Origin: Rhodospirillaceae bacterium
GTDB taxonomy: Bacteria > Pseudomonadota > Alphaproteobacteria > Rhodospirillales > Rhodospirillaceae
DNA length: 64,000 nucleotides
Assembly: GCA_002737725.1 (NCBI GenBank)
Contig: NSIP01000003.1
Span: 146,501-210,500, forward strand
Direction: 5' to 3'
Made by a program: the position numbers and the translations under genes. Positions 1 to 9,090 of the stretch are shown here, one piece after another. The notes beneath the pieces were generated by a model. That model did no database searches. It saw only the letters and a list, made by a program, of their open reading frames with translations, and was not told the origin of the DNA. How positions within the stretch are numbered: the first letter of the stretch is position 1; each line of letters starts with the position of its first letter.

Positions 1-201
1 ATTGAAGGCTTTTATATCTTCGATTACATCCCGCGCTTTGCAGAGTCCGAGGCCAAATTGCGCGCGTGGTACGAGGCCGGTCAGATTTCATCATGCGAGG
101 ATTTCGACGATGGCCTGGAGCGCATGCCCGACACGCTGGCGAGTTTGTTCAAAGGAACAAATCAGGGCGTGAAGATGAACCGCGTAGCGCCCGATCCATA
201 A
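1..201 (+). CDS. C-terminal end of MDR-family NADP-dependent oxidoreductase (partial)
   Basis: The window opens inside this gene; 66 residues remain before the TAA. The reading frame EGFYIFDY...W...G...DFDDGLERMPDTLASLFKGTNQGVKM is the typical C-terminus of zinc-independent medium-chain dehydrogenases of the CurA / prostaglandin-reductase type. That family has an EGF-phi-FDY strand, then a helix and the 'DGLE..P..l..Lf.G.N.Gk' ending. These enzymes reduce alpha,beta-unsaturated carbonyls with NADPH in the cytoplasm. The catalytic and nucleotide-binding parts lie outside the window, so the substrate cannot be judged. The next gene is convergent, with only 2 bases between the stops. Confidence 0.75.
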   Translation: MEGFYIFDYIPRFAESEAKLRAWYEAGQISSCEDFDDGLERMPDTLASLFKGTNQGVKMNRVAPDP

Positions 202-203
202 GG

Positions 204-1730
204 TCAATCGACGAGTTCAATCGTCTCGTAATTCAGTTTGCCTTTCTGCGGGGCATAGTTCTTCACGCGCTTGGCCACACCTTCGAGCAGCGGAATCTCA
301 TGGAGCATGATGGCTGTGGCTTCGTCGTGATAGAAGCGTAAAACCTCGCTGGTAAGTTTAGCGCGTTGTTCTAAATCCGGGGCCGACATCGCGGCCTTGA
401 AGGTCGGCATAATACGCTGGTCGCAATACCAGGGCTTGGGCCACAGGCACGAATGAAGACGCAGCGTGCGTAAGGGCTCGAATGTTGGCCACGACCCAAA
501 CACCTGGCTGAAGGCATCGCCCTTCCATTCGCCCTGATTAATGATGCGTATCATTTGTGGGGTGGGGATGGTGATGAGATTGAGCTTCACATTCACCGCA
601 GCCAGATTGTTGGCCACAAACTGATAGATCGGCCCATCGCCCGCGTTGGACGACACAATCACTTCCGCATCCAACGTAAAACCTTTTTCGTAGCCCGCCT
701 CTTTCAGCAGCGATTTGGCTTTGGCTGGGTCGTAGGGGTAGGGTTTGAGGTCGGGGTCGTAACCCAGCAAGCCTTCCACGGCACCTTGCGTGGCCGGGCG
801 GCTGAAGCCCTGCAAAATAACTTTTGTGATCGACACTTTGTCGACGGCGTAGTTCAGCGCTTGCCGCACCCGGACATCGGCAGCAGGTTTGCCGGGTTCG
901 ACAACCAGCGACAGCGAGATCACGTCATGAGGTTGGCGCTTATGTAAAAGTCCACCTGCAGCTTCGATCTCGGGCAGTTCGTCTGGTCCCATGCCGATGG
1001 CGATGTCAGCCTGGCCCGTCAACAGGGCCTGAAGTCGTCCTGTACTCTCGGCCATTTCGCGAATTTCAAGCGCTTTGACTTTCGGCGCGCGCCACGACAG
1101 CGCATTGGGCACATAGTCAATTTTCGCATCTCCCCATTTTGCCAGTTTGAACGGGCCCGTGCCGACGGGATTGCGAGTGAATTCCACTGGCCCCAGTTTG
1201 CGCCACGCTTCGGGCTCGAGAATAAAAAGCGCCGAAAGTTCGCGCGGCAAAATGGCATTGGGTTGCGCCGTCTCCACAAGTACTGTGCGGGTATCGAGTG
1301 CGCGTGCGGTTGTGATGCTCTCGAGTTGGCGCGCGACAGGTTGCAAAGCCCCGTCGCCTTGCTTCAGGCCCATAATGTTATCGACGATATCTTGAGCGAC
1401 GAGGGGTTTGCCGTTGGAAAACGTCACGCCTTCACGCAGCTTAAATTCCCAGCTTGTCGGTGAGGCGCGCTCCCACGAGGTCGCCAATTCAGGCATCAGC
1501 GTGCCGTCTTCGCCAAAGGTGGTCAGCGCCTCGTAGATGGGCGACCAGGTGTAGGTGGCAAACACGCTGACGGATTTGCGCGGGTCGGCGCCACCTGGCG
1601 GGAATGTGACCACCGCCACACGCAGGGTTTGGTCGGCATGAGCTGGTGCAGCCCAAAGACCCGATGCGAGGATACAGAAACCCCATAACCCGAGCGCGAG
1701 TAACTGATTGAAACTTTTGAAGACGGCCAT
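204..1730 (-). CDS. ABC-type peptide/solute-binding protein, family 5
   Basis: A 508-residue extracytoplasmic solute-binding protein (SBP_bac_5). Residues 1-31 form a Sec signal peptide (MAVFKSF, hydrophobic core, APAHA cleavage site). The mature part starts with the family pattern: an early beta strand, 'D..SVSVFATYTWSPIYEALTTF', 'LA.SWE...PTSWEFKLREGV.FSNG', then the conserved 'NPVGTGPFK'. The family binds oligopeptides, dipeptides, nickel or other small solutes and hands them to an inner-membrane permease. No permease or ATPase gene is visible here. I chose the ATG at 1730 because it gives a proper signal peptide; an upstream in-frame ATG (1973) would add 81 non-secretory residues and overlap the next gene. 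Closely related to the protein at 2223-3731 (shared LHSCL...PWYCDQ motif). Confidence 0.88.
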   Translation of the reverse strand: MAVFKSFNQLLALGLWGFCILASGLWAAPAHADQTLRVAVVTFPPGGADPRKSVSVFATYTWSPIYEALTTFGEDGTLMPELATSWERASPTSWEFKLREGVTFSNGKPLVAQDIVDNIMGLKQGDGALQPVARQLESITTARALDTRTVLVETAQPNAILPRELSALFILEPEAWRKLGPVEFTRNPVGTGPFKLAKWGDAKIDYVPNALSWRAPKVKALEIREMAESTGRLQALLTGQADIAIGMGPDELPEIEAAGGLLHKRQPHDVISLSLVVEPGKPAADVRVRQALNYAVDKVSITKVILQGFSRPATQGAVEGLLGYDPDLKPYPYDPAKAKSLLKEAGYEKGFTLDAEVIVSSNAGDGPIYQFVANNLAAVNVKLNLITIPTPQMIRIINQGEWKGDAFSQVFGSWPTFEPLRTLRLHSCLWPKPWYCDQRIMPTFKAAMSAPDLEQRAKLTSEVLRFYHDEATAIMLHEIPLLEGVAKRVKNYAPQKGKLNYETIELVD

Positions 1731-1863
1731 AACCTGATCATAAATCCTTTGCGTGGGCGTGCAATCAGCTGAAATACGAATATGAGAGGGGAATAGTTGA
1801 ATTATGCCTATGCCGCCGCTGCCGATTGGATAAGATAGACATAGAGAATAGGGAGATTCATGG

Positions 1864-2220
1864 ATGCGACTTTTGATTTTGGCAATAATCGATTTTTTAG
1901 CAGGAGTATCATTTGCAAGTGCCATGTCCATCGAGAGCCGGTCTGATCGCAATATCGCGTTTGTTCGTAGCACCCCATTTGGCGATATGGCCGACTACTA
2001 TCAAGATATGATCTCCCCGCAAGGATTTCTATGCACGCCCATGCCGATGCACGAAGGCGGCGTAGCGCCGGAGTCGGTTTACGTGATCGATGATCGCGGT
2101 AAATGCAAGGTGGCCACGGGCTGCGATTACGAAAACCGCGACGATCAAATTATTTATGTCGGCGCTGGCACCATGGGCTGTGTGACGTCATTCAACGTCA
2201 ACACCAGCAAGTCTAAATAA
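1864..2220 (+). CDS. small exported protein, unknown function
   Basis: 118 residues with a likely signal peptide (residues 1-20, ending FASA) and a purine-rich stretch (gggaga) upstream of the ATG. The mature part has four cysteines (GFLCTP, GKCKV, TGCDY, MGCVT), which fits a small periplasmic protein with two disulphides. I do not recognise the family. It lies two bases upstream of the GTG start of the next binding protein and is probably co-transcribed with it. An antisense extension of the binding-protein gene at 204-1730 overlaps this region, but only if that gene used a poor upstream start. Confidence 0.55.
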   Translation: MRLLILAIIDFLAGVSFASAMSIESRSDRNIAFVRSTPFGDMADYYQDMISPQGFLCTPMPMHEGGVAPESVYVIDDRGKCKVATGCDYENRDDQIIYVGAGTMGCVTSFNVNTSKSK

Positions 2221-2222
2221 TC

Positions 2223-3731
2223 GTGCGTGGTTTCGTCCAACGCTTGCTGCTGGGCGCCATTGCGCTTGTAACTGGATTCATCTCAAGCGCCAGCATGGCT
2301 GCGACGCTGAACGTTGGAATGATTGGGTTTCCGCGTGAGTTCGGCCAACCCTATACCGTTTCTAACCTCCCAGCCATTTATACCTTTACAGCACTCTACG
2401 ATGCGTTGACGTTCGTGACGCACACGGGCCAGGTTGATTCGTGGCTGGCACTTTCTTGGAAACAAACCAGTGATACGACGTGGGAGTTTAAGCTCCGCCC
2501 CCATGTAAAATTCTCCAATGGTGAGTTGCTCACCAGCGCTGCCGTGGTTGAGTCAGTCGCCTATCTTGTCAGCCCCGAGGCGCGGGGCGATACCGTGGCT
2601 GCGGAGTTGTCGAGCTTAGCGGGGGCCCGCGCCATTGACGCACTAACCGTCGAGATCACCACCAAGACGCCCAACCCCGTGCTGCATCGTGAAGTTTCGG
2701 CCTTGCGAATCATTGCACCCGAGCACTGGAAGAAAGTGGGGCCTGATGGTTACCGCTTGAATCCGGTTGGCACGGGGCCATTTCAGGTGGTCAAGTGGAA
2801 CCCCGCGCGGTTGGAAATGGTGGCGTTCAAAGAGTCGTGGCGACAAGCCAAAGTCGATGCCATGAATTTTTTTGTCCTGCCCGATATTCCCACACGCGTA
2901 CAAGGCTTGCTGTCGGGCCAACTTGATATCGCTTTAGCGTTGCGAACCGACGAGCGCAGCATGGTCGAGGGCGCTGGCCATCGCCTTCAAGCTAGCCCGG
3001 GCACGGGTGTGTTCGTGATCGCCCTCCATACCATCAAGGATCAGCGCTTGGCTGATGTGCGTGTGCGTAAAGCTTTGAATTTAGGCGTCAACCGCAAGAA
3101 AATTTCAGAACTGATGCTCGGTGGCTTGGTGAAGCCCGCCAGCCAATTCACCCCGCCTAATGCTTCGGGCTACGATCCGTCATTGGTGCCTTATGCGTAC
3201 GATCCTGAACAAGCCAAGCGGCTATTGGCTGAGGCAGGCTACCCGGATGGCTTGTCGTTGCTGTTCGAAGGCGTCATGGGCGGAGCTGTGTCTGATAGCT
3301 CATTGTTTCAACAGATCGCATCTGATTTGGCGAATATTGGCGTCAAAATGGAAGTGCGGCCCATGTTGATCAGCCAGCTCTCAACAGCCATGCACAGCGC
3401 CAATGGTTTTGAAGGCTCGCTGTTTGCGACCGACTACGGAACCGCGCCCTCGCTGGATAGTTTGCGGTCAATGAAACTGCACTCGTGTCTACATTTATAT
3501 CCATGGTATTGCGACCAGGAAGGTTTGCCTGTGTTGCAGCAGGCACTTGCAGCCAAAACAGAAGCCGAGCGAACGGCGCTGACTAGGCAAGTGTTCCGCC
3601 GCTACTACGACAACTATGCCGCAGTGCTGTTGTGGGACATCGTGTATTTTGACGCTGTACGTAAAAACGTCAGCGACATGCCCTCGGTCGGCAGTTGGAT
3701 TCGTTGGGAAGGGATCTCGAAGACCGAGTAA
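2223..3731 (+). CDS. ABC-type peptide/solute-binding protein, family 5 (paralogue)
   Basis: 502 residues starting at GTG, with signal peptide 1-26 (FISSASMA cleavage region). It shows the same SBP_bac_5 landmarks as the protein at 204-1730: 'YDALTF', 'LALSWKQTSDTTWEFKLRP', 'SNGELLTSA', 'LNPVGTGPFQVVKWN', 'DVRVRKALNLGVNR' and 'LHSCLHLYPWYCDQ'. The cysteine-bearing LHSCL/WYCDQ motif shared by both proteins suggests the same subfamily and similar ligands. The role is ligand capture in the periplasm. As with its paralogue, no membrane component is encoded nearby, so it must use a permease encoded elsewhere or have a non-transport role. It ends four bases before the stop of the convergent broken amine oxidase. 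Confidence 0.88.
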   Translation: MRGFVQRLLLGAIALVTGFISSASMAATLNVGMIGFPREFGQPYTVSNLPAIYTFTALYDALTFVTHTGQVDSWLALSWKQTSDTTWEFKLRPHVKFSNGELLTSAAVVESVAYLVSPEARGDTVAAELSSLAGARAIDALTVEITTKTPNPVLHREVSALRIIAPEHWKKVGPDGYRLNPVGTGPFQVVKWNPARLEMVAFKESWRQAKVDAMNFFVLPDIPTRVQGLLSGQLDIALALRTDERSMVEGAGHRLQASPGTGVFVIALHTIKDQRLADVRVRKALNLGVNRKKISELMLGGLVKPASQFTPPNASGYDPSLVPYAYDPEQAKRLLAEAGYPDGLSLLFEGVMGGAVSDSSLFQQIASDLANIGVKMEVRPMLISQLSTAMHSANGFEGSLFATDYGTAPSLDSLRSMKLHSCLHLYPWYCDQEGLPVLQQALAAKTEAERTALTRQVFRRYYDNYAAVLLWDIVYFDAVRKNVSDMPSVGSWIRWEGISKTE

Positions 3732-3734
3732 GGT

Positions 3735-5195
3735 CTATAACTTCTCGCCAATCTCTAGTGCCGCTCGCTCGCCCGATTCCATTGCACCTTCCATGCCGCG
3801 GTTCGTCACGGCGGTGTGCTCGCCTGCGAAGAACATCCGTCCGCGTGGCTTGCCAAGTTCCTTGGCAAAGCGCGTGATTTGGCCCGGCTTCCAATAGGCA
3901 TAGGCCCCGCGCCCGCAAATACGTTGCGATTTCACGACCATGTTTTGACATGCTTCAAGGCGCCTTTGGTGGAAGGGCGCATGTCGGCAAGCTCGCGTAA
4001 GATAAGTTCCACCGCATCTACCGGTGCGAGGCGGTCTATAAATTTGGCCATGGCACTATTGACGAACGAGAGGCACGTCGTGACTTCTTTGGAGTCTGAC
4101 GGGTTATTGCGTAGCGCCATAAAGCGGCCTAGCACACGGTCGGTCCACATGCTGTGCGGCAGGCCATCCATCTCCCAGTATTTTTTTTCGGTTGGAAGTG
4201 AACCTGGAAAACAGGCGTGTAATCCAACCCCGCCAGCCCCTCGGCTTGCAGTCCGGTGAGACCAGGCTCGATGCGCACCAGCCGCGGCGCTGAAAACGGC
4301 AAGGCGCACAGCACGAACTTGGCTTTCCACTTACGCCCATCGCTGGCTTCAACTTCAACACCGTCTATGTTGTCGCGGATTGCAACAACATAGGTTTTCA
4401 TTTGGATTTCAGATTTAACGCCTTTCACTATGGCCTCGGTGATGCGCTAGTTTCCGCCTTCGCTGGCCTTTGTCCCACCGCCGTCGCCCAGTGACATATT
4501 TATTTTGCCAACGCGGTCGATTTGGAAATACATCAGCACCGACATTTCGTATTCGGAATAGCTGTAACTCACGTTTGTTCCCACCCCTAAACGAATGGCC
4601 TCGTCAGACACGCCTTTGCGTTTCAAAAACTCGTGGCTGCGAATATCCCGCTGCGCGAAATTCGGATCCTGTCAGGACTCGATGTCGGGCAAGGGGTTGT
4701 CTTTGACGTAGTAGTCGAACTGATACAGGTGCGGCAGAATCTTCTTATCCGCCGCCGGAATGGATTGCGCGGGTGTGTGGCCTATTCCTCGGTCTTTATA
4801 TTCTGGCCATAAAGGTGGAACATTAATTCACCGGCCCGTGGCTCGGTGCGCAGGCGCTGGGGCACCAACTTCACGCCAAACTTATTGGCCGCATCAACCA
4901 GACGCGCATAGCCCGCACCAATGCTGCTGCCACCCATTTCTTGGCTGCCAGGAATATCTTTGTCGGACGCGGTGTATAGCCGCCCACCAATGCGGTTTGT
5001 GCCTTCTAGCACTGTCACCTTGGCGCCCAACTCTTCCAAAATCAGCGCGGCATTAAGGCTAGACAACCCTGCGCCGATGATAATGACATCGCTTTTTGCC
5101 TCGGCACTGACCCGCTTGGTCATCAGCACGGTTGAGGCAGCTGCCGTGACGGCGAGCGCAGTGCGACGTGTGATCGTGGATGGGTTCATGGTCAT
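3735..5195 (-). pseudogene. decayed flavin-dependent amine oxidase (Tat-exported type)
   Basis: Parts of one flavin monoamine oxidase can be read in three frames. The N-terminus (from 5195 or 5189) has a twin-arginine signal (TITRRTALAV) and the FAD dinucleotide fold 'DVIIIGAGLSSLNAAL...VTVLEGTNRIGGRLYT'. The middle has 'VRIEPGLTGLQAEGLAGLDYTPVFQVHF'. The C-terminus has 'MFFAGEHTAVTNRGMEGAMESGERAA', the FAD/substrate end of the family. Lesions: in-frame stops at 4782-4784 (TAG), 4672-4674 (TGA, probably from Trp) and 4447-4449 (TAG, probably from Gln), plus frame changes near 4757, 4185 (beside a run of eight T) and 3935. Several independent lesions show real decay rather than one sequencing error. 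The intact gene would have made a roughly 480-residue exported oxidase. Confidence 0.88.
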
Positions 5196-5281
5196 CTCTC
5201 TTGACGGACCATAGTGCACTGGTGGGCTGGGCAGGAAAAGCAAAACCGGTTCTTGGCTTGATGCCTGCAACGGACCAGTGC

Positions 5282-6622
5282 ATGTTCGCGGTCATGGGGA
5301 AAACACTTTTAGACCACGCTACTGGATACAGGACCGAAGCGCCTTATCCGATCCGTTTTCATCGCGAACTCAATCCGCGTCGGATGGTATTGGCGTTGGC
5401 GGCGCAAGGCCTCAGCGCGCCGTCGTGTGATCAACCTTACACGTATATGGAGCTTGGCTTTGGCCAGGGGGTGTCGCTGGTGATGCTAGCCGCGGCTAAT
5501 CCACATGCGCAGTTTTATGGCGTTGACCTGATGCCCGAGCATGTTGCCCATGCGCGCGGTTTGGCCGAGGCAGCAGGGTTATCGAACCTGCATGTGCGAC
5601 AGTTGACCTTTGCCGAACTTGAGCAGCACGATTGGCCAGTATTTGATTTCATCGTGGCGCATGGCGTATGGTCGTGGGTCGCAGCACCCGTGCGCGATAA
5701 CATCCGCCGGTTCATCGACGCGCGATTGAAACCACGTGGGCTTTTGTATTTGAGTTATAATACAAGGTCTGGATGGGCTTCGATGGAGCCCATCCGTGCG
5801 ATCATGAAGCGCGTTTTCGATGAAACATCCGGTGCGCTCGAAGAGCGCGTTACGGCCGCCATGGCTCGCGTTCATGGGATCGAGAATGCGAAGGGATTAT
5901 TCTTCCGCGCCAATCCCACAGTCCCGGTTCGATTGAAACAAATGGAGAGCGAGGGCGCGGCCTACCTGGCGCATGAATTTTTAAACGCCGAGTGGAAAAT
6001 TTACGATTTTGCAGATGTGGCTGATGATTGGGGCAGCCTCGGGTTGGTCTTCGCGGCGTCAGCCAACCTGCAAGACAATGCGGTTGGGTTGACGATCCGT
6101 GATGAAGCGCGTGCGCTTTATAATGCAGCCGGAAGCATTTCAGAGCGTGAAACCCTGAAAGACTACCTGCTGAATAAACAATTTCGGCGGGATATCTTTG
6201 TGCGTGACCCTGTGGTTCTCGACGAAGGAGGGCAAAGAGAGATTCAACTGCAAACGCGGTTTATGGCGCTGATGTCTGTGGCGCAGTTACTTGAGGCCAA
6301 GCTGACAACAGAAATCATGACAGTGACGTTTACAACGCCGTTGCATCAAGCGTTGGTTGGCGCATTGGCCATTGGGCCGCAGACCATCGGCCAACTTCAA
6401 GCCGACCCCACACTCACCTCGCTCAATACCAACGCCGCTTTTGGGACATTGTTTTTGTTGTGCGCGATGAAAGCGCTGGCCCCGGCGGCTCCTGATGTAC
6501 TGGCAGACGCTGCCGTCGAGACGACCGAGCGACTCAATGCCGAAATTGCACGACGCGTCGGCACGCCCGGGGCGATCCCCGCACGTGCGTTGGCGCTCAT
6601 AGGCGGCGGGATCGCGGCTTAA
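5282..6622 (+). CDS. class I SAM-dependent methyltransferase with C-terminal regulatory domain
   Basis: About 446 residues. A Rossmann methyltransferase domain comes first: 'YMELGFGQGVSLVMLAAANP' is motif I with the acidic loop 'FYGVDLMPEHV', followed by 'FDFIVAHGVWSWV' and 'LKPRGLLYLSYNT'. After about residue 190 the sequence matches the layout of proteins with the methyltransferase-regulatory domain (PF10119 type): 'AYLAHEFLNAEWKIYDFADVADDWGSLGLVFAASANL'. The substrate is unknown; the family usually modifies small molecules or cell-surface sugars. In-frame ATGs exist at 5261, 5282 and 5294. I prefer 5282, which keeps the conserved N-terminus and has a weak GGA upstream. It is divergent from the broken amine oxidase and overlaps the parE stop by three bases on the opposite strand. 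Confidence 0.82.
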   Translation: MFAVMGKTLLDHATGYRTEAPYPIRFHRELNPRRMVLALAAQGLSAPSCDQPYTYMELGFGQGVSLVMLAAANPHAQFYGVDLMPEHVAHARGLAEAAGLSNLHVRQLTFAELEQHDWPVFDFIVAHGVWSWVAAPVRDNIRRFIDARLKPRGLLYLSYNTRSGWASMEPIRAIMKRVFDETSGALEERVTAAMARVHGIENAKGLFFRANPTVPVRLKQMESEGAAYLAHEFLNAEWKIYDFADVADDWGSLGLVFAASANLQDNAVGLTIRDEARALYNAAGSISERETLKDYLLNKQFRRDIFVRDPVVLDEGGQREIQLQTRFMALMSVAQLLEAKLTTEIMTVTFTTPLHQALVGALAIGPQTIGQLQADPTLTSLNTNAAFGTLFLLCAMKALAPAAPDVLADAAVETTERLNAEIARRVGTPGAIPARALALIGGGIAA

Positions 6623-8604
6623 ATATCCAACTCGCCTGCAAACTGCGCGCGTTCCTGGATGAACTTGAAGCGCTCTTCGGGTTTGCGACCCATCAGTTGC
6701 TCCACCAATCTTTCGGTGGCTTTGGCCTCGGCGCGTTCCGTTGGATCCAAGGCATCGGGAATTTGAACGCGCAGCAACACTCGCTTGTTGGGGTCCATGG
6801 TGGTTTCTTTCAGTTGTGCGGGCGGCATTTCACCCAAACCTTTAAACCGGCTGACTTCGACCTTGCCACGCGAATCAAATTTGGTTTTCATTAGCAATTC
6901 TTTGTCGGCGTCGTCACGCGCGTAAATCGATGTGCCCTTTTGCGTCAGCCGGTACAGCGGTGGCATGGCCAAATATAAATGACCTTTTTCGATCAGCTTG
7001 GGCATTTCACGATAAAAGAAGGTCATCAGCAGGCTCGCGATATGGGCGCCGTCCACGTCGGCGTCGGTCATGATGATAATCTTCTCGTAGCGCAGCTTTC
7101 CTTCGTCGAATTTATCGCGAATGCCGCAGCCCAAGGCCTCGATCAGATCTTGTAGCTCCTGATTGGCGCGCAGTTTCTCATCGCTGGCCGAGGCCACGTT
7201 TAAAATTTTACCTCGCAACGGCAGAATGGCTTGGGTTTCACGAATGCGCGCTTGTTTAGCCGAGCCGCCGGCGGAATCACCCTCAACGATAAACAGCTCT
7301 GTACCTGCGGCCTCGGCTTTGCTGCAGTCAGCCAGTTTGCCGGGTAGACGGAGTTTCTTGGTGGCAGTTTTGCGGGTTAAATCTTTGTCCTGCTTTTTGC
7401 GCAGGCGGTCTTCGGCGATGTTGATCGCCACTTCCAGAATAATCTCGGCGGTTTCGGGATTGCCAGACAGCCAATGGTCGAAGTGATCTTTGACAACAAG
7501 TTCAACGAGCCGCGAAGCGTTCACCGACACCAGCTTTTCTTTGGTTTGACCCTGGAATTGCGGATCGCGAATGAAGATCGACAGCATCATGCAACTACCG
7601 CCCCAGATGTCCTCGCCCGTCAGGATGCCGCCCTTTTTGTTACCCGCCATCTCGGCGTAGCCCTTCAAGCCGCGCAGCAATGCGGTTTTAAAACCTTGCT
7701 CGTGCGTGCCGCCTTCGGGTGTGGTGACAGTATTGCAGTATGAATTTGAAAACCCGTCGCCGTCTTCGGGCCAACACATGGCCCATTCGACACGGCCATC
7801 ATCTTCGCTGGATTTTGCATTGCCTGAAAAAATGGCATCGGCGACTTTTTTGCGCCCCGTTGTGGCGTGGGCCAAGTAGTCGGTCAGGCCATTGGGGAAG
7901 TGAATTTCTTCCTGCTCGGGGATGCCGTCGAAGCCCTTGAGTAGAGATTTATCGCAGGACCATTTAATCCGCACGCCTTCGAACAGGTAAGCCTTCGAGC
8001 GCGCCATTTTGTAAGCGATGCTGGCTTTGTAAGAAGCTTTGTCGCCGAAGATTTGCGGATCGGGATGAAACGTCACGGTTGTACCGCGTCGGTTCGACGG
8101 ACCAACTTTGACCAGCTTTCCTTTGGGCGCGCCGCGCGAAAATTTCTGCTGCCAGCAGACGCGGTCACGCGAGACTTCGACTGTGAGGTTGTCGGACAGC
8201 GCGTTGACCACACTCACCCCCACGCCATGCAAGCCGCCTGAGGTTTTATAAACTTTATCCGAGAATTTTCCGCCCGAATGCAGCGTAGTCATGATGACTT
8301 CAAGCGCGGACTTGTTTTTGAACTTCGGGTGCGGGTCGATGGGAATACCGCGCCCATTGTCTTTAATAGTAACCTCGTTGCCTTCACCCAAGTGAACTTC
8401 GATGATTGAGGCATGGCCCGCCACAGCTTCGTCCATGGCGTTGTCCAGCACTTCGGCAATCAAATGGTGCATGGCGCGTTCGTCGGTACCGCCGATGTAC
8501 ATTCCGGGGCGGCGCCGGACGGGTTCTAGCCCTTCCAGAACTTCGATGTCTTTAGCGGTATAACCGCCGCTACGTTTGGATGATGATTGGAAAAGGTCGT
8601 CCAT
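6619..8604 (-). CDS. parE: DNA topoisomerase IV subunit B
   Basis: 661 residues, the normal length for alphaproteobacterial ParE and shorter than GyrB. It supplies the ATPase and TOPRIM parts of topoisomerase IV, which decatenates daughter chromosomes with ParC. Landmarks in order: RRRPGMYIG near residue 31; the GHKL ATP site with 'VLDNAMDEAVAG' near 53 and 'GGLHGVGVSVVNALS' near 126; the TOPRIM signature 'EGDSAGGSAKQAR' near 444; the metal-binding DADVDGAHI near 515; and the C-terminal 'LMGRKPEERFKFIQERA' ending typical of ParE. No parC is in the window. Its stop overlaps that of the convergent methyltransferase. Confidence 0.96.
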   Translation of the reverse strand: MDDLFQSSSKRSGGYTAKDIEVLEGLEPVRRRPGMYIGGTDERAMHHLIAEVLDNAMDEAVAGHASIIEVHLGEGNEVTIKDNGRGIPIDPHPKFKNKSALEVIMTTLHSGGKFSDKVYKTSGGLHGVGVSVVNALSDNLTVEVSRDRVCWQQKFSRGAPKGKLVKVGPSNRRGTTVTFHPDPQIFGDKASYKASIAYKMARSKAYLFEGVRIKWSCDKSLLKGFDGIPEQEEIHFPNGLTDYLAHATTGRKKVADAIFSGNAKSSEDDGRVEWAMCWPEDGDGFSNSYCNTVTTPEGGTHEQGFKTALLRGLKGYAEMAGNKKGGILTGEDIWGGSCMMLSIFIRDPQFQGQTKEKLVSVNASRLVELVVKDHFDHWLSGNPETAEIILEVAINIAEDRLRKKQDKDLTRKTATKKLRLPGKLADCSKAEAAGTELFIVEGDSAGGSAKQARIRETQAILPLRGKILNVASASDEKLRANQELQDLIEALGCGIRDKFDEGKLRYEKIIIMTDADVDGAHIASLLMTFFYREMPKLIEKGHLYLAMPPLYRLTQKGTSIYARDDADKELLMKTKFDSRGKVEVSRFKGLGEMPPAQLKETTMDPNKRVLLRVQIPDALDPTERAEAKATERLVEQLMGRKPEERFKFIQERAQFAGELDI

Positions 8605-8691
8605 GGCGTCATGATAGAGATGAGAACGAATCAGGAGCTAAATAAGGTACCTATCTTCCTGATAAACCACAAGATGTAGGGTAGATGGCAC

Positions 8692-9090
8692 ATGAGCGAG
8701 CAAAATAAGCAATCTGAAACGCCCACCGGCGAGTTGTCGTTGCGGGTTTTAGCCATGCCTGCTGATACCAACCCCGCGGGCTTTATCTTTGGCGGCTGGG
8801 CGGTTGGTCAAATGGATATGGCAGGTGCCATGCACGCGGCCTCATATACCGGCACTCGCGTGGTGACGGTGGCGATTGATACGATCAAATTCCACAAGCC
8901 CATTCACATCGGCGATGAGGTGTCGTGCTACACGAGCATTGCCCGTGTCGGTCGCACGTCGCTCTCACTGTTGATTCAAATATGGGTACGCCGCGCGCGC
9001 AGCGGCCAACCGATTCACGTCACCGAGGGTGTGTTCACCTACGTGGCGCTGGATGACAAAAGCCAGCCGGTGGAAATCAAAAGGGCCTAA
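8692..9090 (+). CDS. yciA: acyl-CoA thioesterase, YciA type (hotdog fold)
   Basis: 132 residues of a single hotdog domain. The signature 'MPADTNPAGFIFGGWAVGQMD' is the YciA helix-turn, followed by 'IKFHKPIHIGDEVSCYTSI' and 'VTEGVFTYVALDD'. YciA hydrolyses a range of acyl-CoAs in the cytoplasm and forms hexamers. It lies alone, divergent from parE and convergent with the methyltransferase-like gene at 9087, whose stop overlaps its own. The full family length is present. Confidence 0.9.
   Translation: MSEQNKQSETPTGELSLRVLAMPADTNPAGFIFGGWAVGQMDMAGAMHAASYTGTRVVTVAIDTIKFHKPIHIGDEVSCYTSIARVGRTSLSLLIQIWVRRARSGQPIHVTEGVFTYVALDDKSQPVEIKRA

Noticed and set aside
1731-1973. 81-residue N-terminal extension of the first binding protein
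   Set aside because: The ATG at 1730 gives a normal signal peptide; the extension would overlap the exported small gene at 1864 and has no secretory character.
4180-4190. Run of eight T as proof that the amine oxidase is only a sequencing artefact
   Set aside because: One homopolymer error cannot explain the three separate in-frame stops and two other frame changes.
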